This document shows, piece after piece, positions 17,562 to 27,955 of a stretch of 64,000 nucleotides of DNA; the first letter of the stretch is position 1, and each line of letters starts with the position of its first letter. The stretch lies in assembly GCF_013031245.1 (NCBI RefSeq), contig NZ_WPZL01000004.1, positions 285,804-349,803 on the forward strand, given 5' to 3'. The stretch comes from Ruegeria lacuscaerulensis (lineage in GTDB: Bacteria > Pseudomonadota > Alphaproteobacteria > Rhodobacterales > Rhodobacteraceae). Position numbers and translations under genes: made by a program. Under the pieces are notes generated by a model. It did no database searches. It saw only the letters and a program-made list of their open reading frames with translations, and was not told the origin of the DNA.

Positions 17562-18290
17562 ATGTGGCAGCGGATTCAAACCGCTGTCGAACTGATCTAC
17601 CCGCCGCGTTGTCTGGGATGTGGTGAATTGACCGAGGCGGACTTCGGTCTGTGCGGCCCCTGCTGGCGCGAGACACCCTTTATTGGCGGGGTCGTGTGCG
17701 AAAGCTGCGGCGTTCCCCTTCCGGGGTTGGCGGATGGCCACCGGATCGAGTGCGATGACTGCATGGCATCTCCGCGCCCGTGGCAGGACGGTCGTGCGGC
17801 ACTTTTGTATAGCGGCAAGGCTCGGTCGCTGATTCTGGCGCTGAAACATGGAGACAGGCCGGAACTGGCCCGCCCGGCGGCCCGTTGGATGGCGCAAGCG
17901 GGGAGAGAGCTGTTTCGGGATGACATGCTGATTGCACCAGTGCCGCTGCATTGGTCACGGCTGCTTAAACGCCGTTATAATCAGTCGGCATTGCTGGCGC
18001 AGCAATTGGGGCGCCGGACCGGGCTGGACGTGTGCCCGGACCTTCTGGTCCGACGGGTGCGGACGCCGGTTCTGGACGGCAAGACCGCGGCGGAACGTAC
18101 AGAGACGTTGGAAAACGCGATTACTGCCCATCCCAGGCGAAGGCGCAGAATGCAGGGCCGCGATGTTCTGTTGGTCGATGACGTCATGACCTCGGGCGCA
18201 ACACTGGCAGCCTGCGCGCGTGTCTGCCTTGCATCCGGCGCAAATCATATTTTCGTGTTGACCCTAGCGCGCGTTGCCAAGGATGCCTAA
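17562..18290 (+). CDS. ComF family phosphoribosyltransferase-like protein
   Basis: A 242-aa ComF/GntX-type protein: an N-terminal zinc-ribbon region with Cys pairs (CLGC, CGPC, CESC, CDDC, about residues 14-70) and a C-terminal PRTase domain with the PRPP loop VLLVDDVMTSGAT. Related proteins act in DNA uptake during natural transformation, but many non-competent bacteria have one. ATG 17562 lies 16 bp from the divergent methyltransferase start; longer in-frame starts would overlap that gene. Confidence 0.88.
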   Translation: MWQRIQTAVELIYPPRCLGCGELTEADFGLCGPCWRETPFIGGVVCESCGVPLPGLADGHRIECDDCMASPRPWQDGRAALLYSGKARSLILALKHGDRPELARPAARWMAQAGRELFRDDMLIAPVPLHWSRLLKRRYNQSALLAQQLGRRTGLDVCPDLLVRRVRTPVLDGKTAAERTETLENAITAHPRRRRRMQGRDVLLVDDVMTSGATLAACARVCLASGANHIFVLTLARVAKDA

Positions 18291-18327
18291 TTCGCCCAAG
18301 ATTGCGCGAAACTCTAAGGTACGGAAT

Positions 18328-18585
18328 ATGAAACCGGTTGAAATCTATACCTCGCCGCTCTGCGGTTTTTGCCACGCGGCCAAACGCCTGCTGAATCAGA
18401 AAGGCGTCGAATTCAAGGAAGTCGACGTACTAATGCATCCCAAACGCAAGCCTGAAATGATCCAGCGCGCGGGCGGTAAACGTACCGTGCCGCAGATTTT
18501 CATCGGCACCACGCATGTAGGCGGTTGTGACGACCTCTATGACCTCGAGCGTCAGGGTAAGCTGGATCCATTGCTGGCGGCCTGA
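18328..18585 (+). CDS. grxC: Glutaredoxin 3
   Basis: An 85-aa dithiol glutaredoxin with active site CGFC (PLCGFCHAAKRLL) and the glutathione-binding KRTVPQIFIGTTHVGGCDDL. It reduces disulfides and mixed glutathione disulfides. The CGFC centre differs from the CPYC of E. coli but is common in alphaproteobacteria. It follows comF by 37 bp and overlaps the following amidohydrolase start by one base, so comF-grxC-amidohydrolase-marR looks like one operon. Confidence 0.95.
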   Translation: MKPVEIYTSPLCGFCHAAKRLLNQKGVEFKEVDVLMHPKRKPEMIQRAGGKRTVPQIFIGTTHVGGCDDLYDLERQGKLDPLLAA

Positions 18586-19415
18586 TGAAAACCGCGCTGC
18601 TGCAAATCACCTCGTCGGACGATCCGGCCGAAAATCTGGACATGGTGCGCGCCATGATGGCCGAGGCGGCTAATCAGGGCGCACGGTTCATCCTGACGCC
18701 TGAAGTGACGAATTGCGTGTCCACCAGCACGACGCGGCAGCGCGAAGTTTTGCAGCACGAAGAAGATGATAACACGCTGGCGGGGCTGCAAGTGCAGGCC
18801 AAATCCCTTGGCGTGTGGTTGCTGATCGGCTCGCTGGCGATCAAGACCCATGATGCAGATGGTCGATTTGCCAACCGGTCCTTCATGATCGGCCCGAAAG
18901 GGCAGATCGTGGCGCGGTATGACAAGATCCACATGTTCGATGTGCAGGTCTCCGAATCGGAGACTTTCCGCGAATCCAAGAATTACCGACCGGGAGACCA
19001 GGCTGTGATTGCCGAGACCGATTTCGGCAAGGTTGGTCTGACCGTATGTTACGATATTCGGTTTCCCCACCTCTATGCGGCTTTGGCGCAGGCGGGCGCG
19101 CAAATTCTCACCGTACCGGCGGCGTTTTCACCGGTGACAGGGGCGGCGCACTGGGAATCGCTATTGCGTGCGCGGGCTATTGAAAACGGCTGTTGGGTGC
19201 TTGCGCCTGCGCAAACAGGTGAACATCCGAAAACCCGTGGAAAAACACGCTATACTTACGGTCACAGCATGGTTGTGGCCCCGTGGGGCGAGGTCGTCAT
19301 CGACGCAGGGATCGATCCGGGCATTCACTTTTTCGATTTGGATGATAGTTCTGTGACAGAGGCGCGCCGCCGTGTGCCCTCGCTGACTCACGCTCGTTCC
19401 TTTGATGGGCCCTGA
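18585..19415 (+). CDS. Nitrilase-superfamily carbon-nitrogen hydrolase (Nit1-like)
   Basis: A 276-aa amidohydrolase. The Glu-Lys-Cys triad is visible: Glu in LTPEVTN, Lys in YDKIHMFDV and Cys in TVCYDIRFPHLY. Sequence and length resemble the Nit/NitFhit branch, whose members repair deaminated glutathione; that match and the position after grxC suggest a glutathione-linked repair role, which is inference. The ATG overlaps the grxC stop. Confidence 0.85.
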   Translation: MKTALLQITSSDDPAENLDMVRAMMAEAANQGARFILTPEVTNCVSTSTTRQREVLQHEEDDNTLAGLQVQAKSLGVWLLIGSLAIKTHDADGRFANRSFMIGPKGQIVARYDKIHMFDVQVSESETFRESKNYRPGDQAVIAETDFGKVGLTVCYDIRFPHLYAALAQAGAQILTVPAAFSPVTGAAHWESLLRARAIENGCWVLAPAQTGEHPKTRGKTRYTYGHSMVVAPWGEVVIDAGIDPGIHFFDLDDSSVTEARRRVPSLTHARSFDGP

Positions 19416-19429
19416 TCCAGAACCGGACC

Positions 19430-19870
19430 ATGACTGACGAAACCAATGCCCTGGCGGTCGCGCTGTTCAGCGAGATCCTGACCGCAGATCAACTATTGCG
19501 CAACCGGTTGAGCCGGGTGCTGCCCAAGGGCATGGAGATCTCGCATTTCTCGGTGCTGAACCATCTGGTCTTTGTCGGCGACGAACGCAGCCCGGCGCAG
19601 CTGGCCAATACGTTTCACGTCACCCGGGGGGCGATGACCAACACGTTGGCCAAGCTGGAATGGGCCGGGTACATCCATATTCGCCCCGACTGGGACGACG
19701 CCCGCCGCAAGATGGTCGCTATCAGCCCCGCAGGGCGGCGGGCGCGTGATCAGGCGATTTCCTCGATTGCGCCTCTGATCAACCGTGTGGTCGGAGAACT
19801 GGGCCTGGAACGCGTGCGCAGCACGTTGCCGGTGCTGCGCGATCTGCGCATCCAATTGGAAGACGACTAG
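19430..19870 (+). CDS. MarR family transcriptional regulator
   Basis: A 146-aa regulator with a MarR winged-helix core: HFSVLNHLVFVGDERSPAQL, recognition region FHVTRGAMTNTLAKLEWAGY and wing RPDWDDARRKMVAISPAG. MarR dimers typically bind phenolic ligands and repress stress or efflux genes. It lies 14 bp downstream of the amidohydrolase gene on the same strand and converges on ubiG with 2 bp between stops. Targets are unknown. Confidence 0.9.
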   Translation: MTDETNALAVALFSEILTADQLLRNRLSRVLPKGMEISHFSVLNHLVFVGDERSPAQLANTFHVTRGAMTNTLAKLEWAGYIHIRPDWDDARRKMVAISPAGRRARDQAISSIAPLINRVVGELGLERVRSTLPVLRDLRIQLEDD

Positions 19871-19872
19871 CG

Positions 19873-20619
19873 TCAGCCTGGTTTCACACTGGCTGTGACG
19901 TAGTTCACGCTCAGGTCCCGGTCCGAGATCGACCAGTTCCAGAGAATCGGGTTGAACACAAACCCCTTGCGGTCAACCGGGTCCAGGCCAGCCTGACGCA
20001 GTAGATCGAACAACTCGTCTGGGGTGATGAACTTGTTCCATTCATGGGTGCCGCGCGGCAGCCAGCGCATGATGACCTCGGCCCCGAATATGGCCATCGC
20101 ATAGGATTTCGGGTTGCGGTTGATGGTCGAACAAATCAGCAAACCACCCGGTTTCAATAACTGCTGCGATGCGGTCAGGAACTCTGCTGGATCGGCCACG
20201 TGTTCGACCACTTCCATGTTCAGGACCACGTCAAACTGTTCGCCTGCGGCTGCCATCGCTTCTGCTGTGGTGTGGCGGTAGTCGATTTCCAGTCCGGATT
20301 GTTCGGCGTGAATGCGCGCGACGGGCAGGTTACCCTCGGCGGCGTCCGCACCAACAACTTCGGCCCCAAGTCGGGCCATGGGTTCGCTCAGCAAGCCGCC
20401 GCCGCAGCCGATATCCAGCAAACGCAGGCCCTCGAACGGATTCGGGGCTTTCAAATCACGGTCAAATTCGCCTGCGATTTGCCCAGTGATATAATCCAGG
20501 CGGCAGGGATTGAGCATGTGCAAAGGCTTGAATTTCCCATGCGGATCCCACCATTCCGCGGCCATCGCTTCAAATTTTGCGATCTCGGACGGGTCCACCG
20601 TGTTCGGATGCGCTTGCAT
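19873..20619 (-). CDS. ubiG: Ubiquinone biosynthesis O-methyltransferase UbiG
   Basis: Catalyses both O-methylations of the ubiquinone pathway. It is 248 aa: N-terminal [23 protein letters not shown] and [19 protein letters not shown] (SAM motif I), then [12 protein letters not shown]. All are hallmark UbiG segments. ubiB and ubiE lie about 15 kb away in the window. It stands alone, with the divergent pip gene 48 bp upstream. Confidence 0.96.
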   Translation of the reverse strand: MQAHPNTVDPSEIAKFEAMAAEWWDPHGKFKPLHMLNPCRLDYITGQIAGEFDRDLKAPNPFEGLRLLDIGCGGGLLSEPMARLGAEVVGADAAEGNLPVARIHAEQSGLEIDYRHTTAEAMAAAGEQFDVVLNMEVVEHVADPAEFLTASQQLLKPGGLLICSTINRNPKSYAMAIFGAEVIMRWLPRGTHEWNKFITPDELFDLLRQAGLDPVDRKGFVFNPILWNWSISDRDLSVNYVTASVKPG

Positions 20620-20667
20620 TCCTGTCTCCGTGTGCTCTTTTACGTGTAAGGACTATATAGGGCCATA

Positions 20668-21645
20668 ATGGACAAGTACCCGGACCAAAAGCGCGCAGTT
20701 CAATATCTGTACCCGCCGATCGACCCGTTCGATCAGCGCATGGTGGATATGGGCGAAGGCCACCGCATATATATGGAACAATGCGGCAATCCCAATGGGA
20801 TACCGGTTGTGATTCTACATGGCGGGCCGGGTGGCGGATGCAGCCCGGCGATGCGACGCTATTTCGATCCGAGTGTTTACCGGGTGATTCTGTTCGATCA
20901 GCGCGGCTGTGGCCGGTCGCGACCTCATGCCTCGGTCATCGACAACACGACCTGGCATCTGGTGGCCGATATCGAACGGCTGCGTACCCTGTTGGATATC
21001 GACGACTGGACGGTGTTCGGCGGTAGTTGGGGGGCGACTCTGGCGCTGATCTATGCGCAAACACACCCGGACCGGGTGAACCGGCTGGTTCTGCGCGGGG
21101 TGTTTCTGGCGACGAAAGCCGAGCTGGACTGGTTCTATGGCGGCGGTGCGGGAAAGTTCTGGCCCGAGCAATGGGCGAAGTTTACCTCATTGCTGTCCAA
21201 AGCTGAGTTGTCCGACACGATCGGTGCGTACAACAAGCGCCTGTTTTCGGGTGACCGCGCCACAGAGATTCTCTACGCGCGGGCTTGGTCGGCGTGGGAA
21301 AACGCGCTGGCTTCGATCCATTCGCAGGGCGCGACAGGGGAAAGCCCCGGCGAATATGCACGCGCTTTTGCACGGCTTGAAAACCACTATTTCATGAATG
21401 GCGCTTTCCTTGAGAAAGACGGACAGATTCTGGATCGGATGGATAGAATTGCCCATATCCCTGGGCACATTGTGCAGGGACGCTATGACATGATCTGCCC
21501 GCCTCAGGCGGCGTGGAACCTGGCAGAGCGCTGGCCGAATGTAGAGCTGAAGATGGTCCGTCAGGCGGGCCACGCCCTGTCCGAACCTGGAATCAGCGCC
21601 GAACTGGTGCGCGTCATGGATCGCGTGGCGGAGGGTGTGGCATGA
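20668..21645 (+). CDS. pip: Proline iminopeptidase
   Basis: A 325-aa alpha/beta hydrolase that releases N-terminal proline from peptides. Motifs: oxyanion HGGPGGG, nucleophile elbow FGGSWGATLAL, and the C-terminal His region RQAGHALSEPG. Length matches family S33 enzymes. The following solute-binding protein gene starts within the pip stop (ATGA), suggesting a link to peptide use. Confidence 0.93.
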   Translation: MDKYPDQKRAVQYLYPPIDPFDQRMVDMGEGHRIYMEQCGNPNGIPVVILHGGPGGGCSPAMRRYFDPSVYRVILFDQRGCGRSRPHASVIDNTTWHLVADIERLRTLLDIDDWTVFGGSWGATLALIYAQTHPDRVNRLVLRGVFLATKAELDWFYGGGAGKFWPEQWAKFTSLLSKAELSDTIGAYNKRLFSGDRATEILYARAWSAWENALASIHSQGATGESPGEYARAFARLENHYFMNGAFLEKDGQILDRMDRIAHIPGHIVQGRYDMICPPQAAWNLAERWPNVELKMVRQAGHALSEPGISAELVRVMDRVAEGVA

Positions 21646-22463
21646 CCCGGATCGACCGCCGTGCTCTGTTTGCTTCGGGTGCCGCCGCTGCTTTGCTGAC
21701 AGCGACCGGGGCTTCGCTGGCGGATACACCGAAATCGGGTGGAACGCTGCGTCTGGCGGTTCCGCGAGATGATAGTCTTGAACAGGTGGCACGCGGCGCG
21801 GTATTCGACACATTGACCGAGATTGCGCCCGACGGCACGTTGCGCGGAGAACTGGCCACCAGTTGGCAGACTGATGCAGAGGCGCGAGTCTGGCGATTCG
21901 ATCTGCGCGCGGACGTTCTGTTCCACGATGGTGCCGCTCTGACCGTTCAGGATGTGCTCGCGGTATTGAACGAAGTTGGCCGGGCCGAGGCGTTGACCAT
22001 CAATCAAGTGCGTTTGGAGCTGGCCGAGGCCAACCCGGGTCTGCCGTTTCTTCTGGCCGACAACCAGTTTGTCATTACCCGAGACGGGCAGGGCGTCACG
22101 CCGTTGCAAGCGGCGAACGGCACTGGGTGCTATCGTGTGGAGCGGGCCGAAGACGGTCGCCATTTCCTTGGGCGCAAAGTAGTCGGACATTATAAGGCCG
22201 GGTCCGCAGGCTGGGCTGATGCGGTGGAAATCATCGTCATCCCCGACGCGAGCGTGCGGGCCGAAGCCCTGCGGGACGGTTATGTGGACGTCGCAGCCTT
22301 ACCGGCTGCCGACGGCCTGAAGGGCCGGCGGGGCGTGCGCTATCATCCCAGCGAGTCGGACATGACGCTGGCCATGGCGTCGCATGTGGGTATGCCGCGC
22401 CACATCGGAGCAGCCCGCGCTTTGGACGATGGCCGCATCGCCGAACGGTGGTGGCTGGCGTAA
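21642..22463 (+). CDS. Short family-5 solute-binding protein (ABC transporter, peptide-type)
   Basis: A 273-aa exported protein with a Tat-like N-terminus (RIDRRALFASGAAAALL) and the start of a peptide/nickel binding fold: SGGTLRLAVPRDDSLEQVAR and LATSWQTDAEARVWRFDLR. Typical members are about 500 aa; here the sequence stops after roughly the first half, with no frame to continue it. It could be a reduced functional family or a truncation. It is coupled to pip by a 4-bp overlap, and no permease or ATPase genes are nearby. Confidence 0.75.
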   Translation: MTRIDRRALFASGAAAALLTATGASLADTPKSGGTLRLAVPRDDSLEQVARGAVFDTLTEIAPDGTLRGELATSWQTDAEARVWRFDLRADVLFHDGAALTVQDVLAVLNEVGRAEALTINQVRLELAEANPGLPFLLADNQFVITRDGQGVTPLQAANGTGCYRVERAEDGRHFLGRKVVGHYKAGSAGWADAVEIIVIPDASVRAEALRDGYVDVAALPAADGLKGRRGVRYHPSESDMTLAMASHVGMPRHIGAARALDDGRIAERWWLA

Positions 22464-22488
22464 TTCCGTTCACGAATCCTGCCGGGGG

Positions 22489-22517
22489 TTGCAGTTTCGG
22501 GAAACCCTGCGTATATG
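22489..22517 (+). promoter_or_regulatory. Candidate promoter of the rimP-nusA-infB operon
   Basis: TTGCAG and TATATG with a 17-bp spacer, beginning 26 bp after the upstream stop codon. It predicts a leader of about 100 nt before rimP that contains a terminator-like hairpin. Confidence 0.5.
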
Positions 22518-22572
22518 CAGTTTCAACAGCGGCGCGTTGGACTTCTGGTCCAAGGCTCCACCGGAAAATTCG

Positions 22573-22595
22573 ACGGGCCGCGCGCCCGTTTTTTT
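22573..22595 (+). terminator. Terminator-like hairpin in the rimP leader
   Basis: ACGGGC-CGCGC-GCCCGT followed by seven T, ending 27 bp before the rimP ATG. A smaller hairpin, TTGGAC-N5-GTCCAA, precedes it at 22537-22553. It lies downstream of the candidate promoter, so it may attenuate the operon rather than only end the previous transcript. Confidence 0.75.
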
Positions 22596-22622
22596 GTGCC
22601 CGTTCGAAGGGTAGAGCACCAG

Positions 22623-23213
22623 ATGACAAACGACCTGATAGCCAAAGCAGCCATCGACCGGCGACTGGCCGAGATCATCACCCCCGTGATTGAAGATCTG
22701 GGGTATGAACTGGTCCGCATCCGCCTGATGAGCGGCAAACAGACCACGCTGCAGATCATGGCTGACAAGCCCGACGGCGGTATCGAAGTGGACGATTGCG
22801 CCGAGATTTCGAACGCGGTCAGCGCCACGCTGGATGTCGAGGACCCGATCCTTGATGCCTACACGCTGGAAGTGTCCAGCCCCGGCATCGACCGCCCTCT
22901 GACCCGTCTCAAGGACTTTGAGACGTTCGAAGGGTATGAGGCCAAGATCGAGACCGCCGAGCTGATCGACGGCCGCCGCCGCTTTAAGGGTGAACTGGCC
23001 GGGATCGAAGGGGATGAGGTTCTGATCAACATCCCCGAGGGGGCTGAGACGATTACCATCGGTCTGCAATTCGACTGGCTGAGCGACGCCAAGCTTGTCC
23101 TGACCGATGACCTGATCAAGGAAATGCTGCGCCAGCGCAAGGACGCCGGTGCCCTGAACGAAAACGCTTTCGACGAGATTGAGACCGAAGGGTCCGAAGA
23201 GGAGACGAACTGA
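22623..23213 (+). CDS. rimP: Ribosome maturation factor RimP
   Basis: A 196-aa factor for 30S subunit maturation. Conserved elements: [35 protein letters not shown] and [18 protein letters not shown], then the C-terminal SH3-like domain. ATG 22623 is preferred since it precedes the conserved N-terminal helix; the upstream reading runs through the terminator hairpin. Its stop overlaps the nusA ATG (TGATG). First gene of rimP-nusA-ylxR-infB. Confidence 0.94.
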   Translation: MTNDLIAKAAIDRRLAEIITPVIEDLGYELVRIRLMSGKQTTLQIMADKPDGGIEVDDCAEISNAVSATLDVEDPILDAYTLEVSSPGIDRPLTRLKDFETFEGYEAKIETAELIDGRRRFKGELAGIEGDEVLINIPEGAETITIGLQFDWLSDAKLVLTDDLIKEMLRQRKDAGALNENAFDEIETEGSEEETN

Positions 23214-24826
23214 TGGCAATCACCTCAGCCAACCAGCTGGAGCTGCTGCAGACCGCCGAGGCCGTGGCCCGCGAAAAGATGATCGACCCCGGTCTGGTCG
23301 TCGAAGCGATGGAAGAATCGCTCGCCCGCGCCGCCAAGAGCCGCTACGGCGCCGAGATGGACATCCGCGTCAGCATTGACCGCAAGACCGGCAAGGCGAC
23401 CTTCACTCGCGTCCGCACCGTGGTCGAGGATGAAGAGTTGGAGAACTACCAGGCCGAGATGACCGTCGAACAGGCCAAGCAATATATGGAATCGCCCGAG
23501 GTTGGTGACGTCTTCGTAGAAGAGGTTCCGCCGGTCGAGATGGGCCGTATCGCTGCGCAGTCCGCCAAGCAGGTCATTCTGCAAAAGGTCCGCGAAGCCG
23601 AGCGTGATCGTCAGTACGAAGAATTCAAGGATCGTGCAGGCACCATCATCAACGGTGCCGTCAAGCGCGAAGAATTTGGCAATGTCATCGTCGATCTGGG
23701 CGGTGCCGAGGCCGTTCTGCGCCGCAACGACAAGATCGGCCGCGAAAGCTATCGCCCGAATGACCGCGTGCGGGCGTATATCAAAGAGGTCCGCCGCGAG
23801 GTCCGTGGCCACCAGATCTTCCTGTCGCGCACCGCGCCGGAATTCATGGCTGAGCTGTTCAAGATGGAAGTGCCTGAAATCTATGACGGCATTATTGAGG
23901 TTAAGGCCGTGGCCCGTGATCCCGGTTCACGCGCCAAAATCGCCGTTATTTCCTATGACGGTTCGATCGACCCTGTTGGCGCCTGTGTTGGTATGCGCGG
24001 CAGCCGCGTGCAAGCCGTTGTGAACGAATTGCAGGGTGAAAAGATCGACATCATCCCGTGGAACGAAGATCAACCGACCTTCTTGGTGAACGCGTTGCAA
24101 CCCGCCGAGGTTTCCAAAGTGGTTCTGGACGAAGAAGCCGGCAAGATCGAAGTTGTAGTGCCAGAAGAACAGCTGAGCCTCGCCATCGGTCGCCGCGGTC
24201 AGAACGTACGTCTGGCCAGCCAATTGACCAATCTGGACATCGACATCATGACCGAAGCCGAAGAATCGGCGCGTCGTCAGAAGGAATTCGAAGCCCGTAC
24301 CAAACTGTTCATGGACAGCCTGGATCTGGACGAATTCTTTGCTCAGCTTCTGGTGTCCGAAGGCTTCACCAACCTCGAAGAGGTGGCCTATGTGGAAATC
24401 GACGAACTGTTGGTGATCGACGGCGTCGATGAAGGTACCGCGCAGGAGTTGCAGACCCGCGCCCGCGAATTCCTGGAAGCACAGGCCAAGGCGGCGCTGG
24501 ACAGCGCCCGTGCGCTGGGCGCCGAGGACAGCCTTATTGAATTCGAAGGCCTGACGCCCCAGATGGTAGAGGCGCTGACAAAGGACGACGTGAAAACGCT
24601 TGAGGACTTTGCCACCTGTGCCGACTGGGAACTGGCTGGCGGCTGGACCACGGTCGATGGTGAGCGTATCAAGGATGACGGTGTGCTTGAGCCCTTCGGT
24701 GTTACTCTGGAAGAGGCGCAGGATCTGGTCATGACCGCGCGTATCATGTTGGGCTGGGTCGATCCGGCCGAGTTGGAACAAGCCGAAGAAGAAGGCGAAG
24801 CAGTAGACGAGGAGGCCGAGGCCTGA
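23213..24826 (+). CDS. nusA: Transcription termination/antitermination factor NusA
   Basis: A 537-aa RNA polymerase-associated factor. Order: N-terminal polymerase-binding domain (to about 125), S1 domain (about 130-200), two KH domains (about 230-345, with [20 protein letters not shown] and [19 protein letters not shown]), then C-terminal helical repeats ([19 protein letters not shown]) and an acidic tail. Normal for alphaproteobacteria. An 11-bp perfect inverted repeat covers its stop codon. Confidence 0.97.
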   Translation: MAITSANQLELLQTAEAVAREKMIDPGLVVEAMEESLARAAKSRYGAEMDIRVSIDRKTGKATFTRVRTVVEDEELENYQAEMTVEQAKQYMESPEVGDVFVEEVPPVEMGRIAAQSAKQVILQKVREAERDRQYEEFKDRAGTIINGAVKREEFGNVIVDLGGAEAVLRRNDKIGRESYRPNDRVRAYIKEVRREVRGHQIFLSRTAPEFMAELFKMEVPEIYDGIIEVKAVARDPGSRAKIAVISYDGSIDPVGACVGMRGSRVQAVVNELQGEKIDIIPWNEDQPTFLVNALQPAEVSKVVLDEEAGKIEVVVPEEQLSLAIGRRGQNVRLASQLTNLDIDIMTEAEESARRQKEFEARTKLFMDSLDLDEFFAQLLVSEGFTNLEEVAYVEIDELLVIDGVDEGTAQELQTRAREFLEAQAKAALDSARALGAEDSLIEFEGLTPQMVEALTKDDVKTLEDFATCADWELAGGWTTVDGERIKDDGVLEPFGVTLEEAQDLVMTARIMLGWVDPAELEQAEEEGEAVDEEAEA

Positions 24827-24839
24827 TCTCAGGCCTCGG
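24816..24839 (+). repeat. Perfect inverted repeat across the nusA stop codon
   Basis: CCGAGGCCTGA-TC-TCAGGCCTCGG: 11-bp arms with a 2-nt centre (the inner pairs would open to form a loop). It contains the nusA TGA and ends 9 bp before the likely ylxR ATG. There is no T-run, so it is not a standard terminator; it may limit ylxR translation or mark an RNase processing site. Confidence 0.6.
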
Positions 24840-24848
24840 GTGGCGCGC

Positions 24849-25472
24849 ATGGGTCGCGGTGGCGTCCATAAGGATCGGTCCGAAGGGCCTGAACGCAAGT
24901 GCATCGCCACGGGCGAGATTCAACCTAAATATGGGTTGATACGCTTTGTGACGGGGCCGGACGGTCAGGTCTTTCCGGATGTCGCGGCGAAACTACCGGG
25001 ACGCGGGGTCTATGTGGCGGCGGATCGTGCCGCCATGGACAAGGCCGTGGGCAAGAAACTGTTCGCGCGTGGGTTCAAGGCGCAGGTGACCGTACCGCAG
25101 GATCTGGCCGATGAGGTCGAGCGGCAGGTCTCGCGCCGGGTGATTGAGTTGCTGAGCCTTGCCCGAAAGTCCGGCGACGCGGTCGCGGGCTATGAAAAGG
25201 TCAAGACGTGGTTGGACCGGGAAGAGGCGAGTGTCCTGATTCAGGCAGCCGATGGATCGGGGCGCGGCAAGTCGAAACTGAGCACGCCGCACTTCGGTAA
25301 ATACATCGGCTGGCTGACGGCGGACGAATTAGGACAGGCATTTGGGCGCCAAACCGTGATTCATGCGGCGCTGGCCTCTGGCGGACTCGCCAAACGTGTT
25401 GTAGAGGAAGCGCAGCGCCTGCGTGGCTTGCGCGAAACGGATGACGGCGGCAGGGGCCGCGCGGAAGGGTAA
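24849..25472 (+). CDS. YlxR-family RNA-binding protein with L7Ae-like C-terminal region
   Basis: A 207-aa two-part protein: an N-terminal YlxR (DUF448) domain ([17 protein letters not shown] and [12 protein letters not shown]) and a C-terminal region resembling an L7Ae-type RNA-binding domain ([21 protein letters not shown]). YlxR proteins are RNA-binding and associated with nusA-infB operons. ATG 24849 is chosen; GTG 24840 lies against the inverted repeat. It ends 8 bp before infB. Confidence 0.88.
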   Translation: MGRGGVHKDRSEGPERKCIATGEIQPKYGLIRFVTGPDGQVFPDVAAKLPGRGVYVAADRAAMDKAVGKKLFARGFKAQVTVPQDLADEVERQVSRRVIELLSLARKSGDAVAGYEKVKTWLDREEASVLIQAADGSGRGKSKLSTPHFGKYIGWLTADELGQAFGRQTVIHAALASGGLAKRVVEEAQRLRGLRETDDGGRGRAEG

Positions 25473-25480
25473 GAAGCTTT

Positions 25481-27955
25481 ATGAGCGATAATGACGGCAA
25501 AAAGACATTGGGTCTTCGTGGCGGGGCACGCCCCGGAAATGTGAAACAGAGTTTCAGCCACGGGCGCACCAAGAATGTCGTGGTGGAAACCAAACGCAAG
25601 CGCGTGGTGGTTCCCAAGCCGGGTGCCGGCAAACCGGGTGGCGGAGCTGCGCCATCGGGTGATCCGTCACGCCGCCCCGCGGGTATCTCTGACGCGGAAA
25701 TGGCACGCCGCATGAAGGCGCTTCAGGCTGCCAAGGCCCGTGAAGTCGAAGAGGCTGCCGCGCGCGAAGCCGCCGAAAAGGCGCGCGAGGAAGAACGCGC
25801 CCGCCGCCGGGCGGAGCAGGAAGCCAAGGAACGCGAGCAGCGTGAGGCCGAAGAACGTGCCCGTCAGAAGGCGGAAGAGGAAGAGCGCAAGCGCAAAGAG
25901 GCGGAAGACGCTGCCAAACGCGCTGCTGCTGCCCCGGCCCCCGAAGAGCCCAAAGCGGCCCGTGCTCCGGCTAGCAAACCGGCACCGGCTGCGACTCCGC
26001 GCAAGCAGGAGCGTGAACGCGAGCAGCGTGGCCGCGGCAAAGGGCGTGATGACAACCGTCGTTCGGGCAAGCTGACACTGGGTCAGGCAACCGGTGGCGA
26101 AGGCAACCGGCAGCGTTCGATGGCGTCGATGAAGCGCAAGCAGGAGCGTGCGCGTCAAAAAGCCATGGGTGGCCCGGTCGAGCGGGAAAAGGTAATCCGC
26201 GACGTGCAGCTGCCAGAGGCGATCACGGTATCCGAGCTGGCCAACCGTATGGCCGAGCGCGTGGCCGATGTGGTCAAGTCACTGATGCAGATGGGTATGA
26301 TGGTTACTCAGAATCAGACCATCGACGCCGATACCGCCGAGCTGATCATCGAAGAATTTGGCCACAAGGTGACCCGCGTCTCTGATTCGGATGTTGAGGA
26401 CGTCATCAAAGAGGTCGAAGACGACGATGCCGATCTGAAACCGCGTCCGCCGGTCATCACCATCATGGGTCACGTTGACCATGGTAAGACCTCATTGCTG
26501 GATGCGATTCGTGACGCGCGTGTTGTTGCGGGTGAGGCCGGTGGCATTACTCAGCATATCGGCGCCTATCAGGTGAAAACCGATGGCGGTACAACACTAA
26601 CCTTCCTGGATACGCCGGGCCACGCGGCCTTTACCTCGATGCGTTCGCGTGGGGCCCAGGTGACGGATATCGTTGTTCTGGTGGTTGCAGCCGATGACGC
26701 GGTGATGCCGCAGACCATCGAGGCAATCAACCACGCCAAGGCGGCCGAAGTCCCGATGATCGTGGCGATCAACAAGGTCGACAAGCCTGATGCGAATCCG
26801 GACAAGGTGCGCACCGATTTGCTGCAGCATGAAGTGATCGTTGAGAAGATGTCCGGTGAGGTACAGGACGTCGAAGTGTCCGCCGTAACCGGCCAGGGTC
26901 TGGACGAGCTGCTGGAAGCCATCGCGCTTCAGGCCGAGATTCTGGAACTGAAAGCCAACCCCAACCGCGCCGCTCAGGGTGCTGTGATCGAGGCGCAGCT
27001 GGACGTGGGCCGTGGTCCCGTGGCAACCGTTCTGGTTCAGAACGGTACGCTGCGTCAGGGCGATATCTTCGTTGTGGGTGAGCAGTACGGTAAGGTCCGC
27101 GCGCTGATCAACGACAAGGGCGACCGCGTGAAGGAAGCCGGCCCGTCGGTTCCGGTCGAGGTTCTGGGTCTTAACGGTACGCCCGAGGCCGGTGATGTTC
27201 TGAACGTGACCGAGACCGAAGCGCAAGCCCGTGAGATCGCCGAATACCGTGAACAGGCGGCCAAGGACAAACGTGCCGCCGCTGGTGCCGCGACCACGCT
27301 TGAGCAGCTGATGCAGAAGGCCAAGGAGGACGAGAACGTCACCGAACTGCCGATTCTGATGAAGGCGGATGTGCAAGGTTCGGCCGAGGCCATCGTTCAG
27401 GCGATGGAGAAAATCGGCAACGACGAAGTACGCGTGCGCGTGCTGCACTCGGGCGTAGGGGCGATCACCGAGACGGATGTCGGGCTGGCAGAGGCCTCCG
27501 GCGCACCGATTTTTGGCTTCAACGTCCGTGCCAACGCATCGGCGCGGAACACGGCGAACCAGAAGGGTGTGGAAATCCGTTACTACTCGGTGATCTATGA
27601 CCTGGTGGATGACGTGAAAGCTGCCGCATCCGGCCTCCTGAGCGCCGAGATCCGTGAGAAGTTCATCGGCTACGCCGAGATCCGCGAAGTCTTTAAGGTC
27701 ACCGGTGTGGGCAAGGTTGCCGGCTGTCTGGTCACCGAAGGCGTGGCGCGTCGTTCCGCGGGCGTCCGCCTGTTGCGCGACAACGTGGTGATCCACGAAG
27801 GCACGCTGAAGACGCTGAAGCGCTTCAAAGACGAAGTGGCCGAGGTTCAGTCGGGTCAGGAATGCGGTATGGCGTTCGAGAACTACGACGACATCCGCCA
27901 GGGCGACGTGATCGAAATCTTCGAGCGCGAAGAGGTCACCCGCACGTTGGATTGA
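25481..27955 (+). CDS. infB: Translation initiation factor IF-2
   Basis: A GTPase that places fMet-tRNA on the 30S subunit and promotes subunit joining. It is 824 aa: a long low-complexity Ala/Glu/Arg N-terminal region (about 80-220, coiled coil), the IF2_N domain, then the G domain with [17 protein letters not shown] and NKVDKP, followed by domains II-IV. The length is normal for Rhodobacterales. It is the last gene of the rimP operon, with a terminator after it. Confidence 0.98.
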   Translation: MSDNDGKKTLGLRGGARPGNVKQSFSHGRTKNVVVETKRKRVVVPKPGAGKPGGGAAPSGDPSRRPAGISDAEMARRMKALQAAKAREVEEAAAREAAEKAREEERARRRAEQEAKEREQREAEERARQKAEEEERKRKEAEDAAKRAAAAPAPEEPKAARAPASKPAPAATPRKQEREREQRGRGKGRDDNRRSGKLTLGQATGGEGNRQRSMASMKRKQERARQKAMGGPVEREKVIRDVQLPEAITVSELANRMAERVADVVKSLMQMGMMVTQNQTIDADTAELIIEEFGHKVTRVSDSDVEDVIKEVEDDDADLKPRPPVITIMGHVDHGKTSLLDAIRDARVVAGEAGGITQHIGAYQVKTDGGTTLTFLDTPGHAAFTSMRSRGAQVTDIVVLVVAADDAVMPQTIEAINHAKAAEVPMIVAINKVDKPDANPDKVRTDLLQHEVIVEKMSGEVQDVEVSAVTGQGLDELLEAIALQAEILELKANPNRAAQGAVIEAQLDVGRGPVATVLVQNGTLRQGDIFVVGEQYGKVRALINDKGDRVKEAGPSVPVEVLGLNGTPEAGDVLNVTETEAQAREIAEYREQAAKDKRAAAGAATTLEQLMQKAKEDENVTELPILMKADVQGSAEAIVQAMEKIGNDEVRVRVLHSGVGAITETDVGLAEASGAPIFGFNVRANASARNTANQKGVEIRYYSVIYDLVDDVKAAASGLLSAEIREKFIGYAEIREVFKVTGVGKVAGCLVTEGVARRSAGVRLLRDNVVIHEGTLKTLKRFKDEVAEVQSGQECGMAFENYDDIRQGDVIEIFEREEVTRTLD

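Noticed and set aside
25740..26070. Coding repeat in the infB N-terminal region as a satellite
   Set aside because: It is ordinary low-complexity Ala/Glu/Arg sequence of alphaproteobacterial IF-2, not a DNA repeat array.
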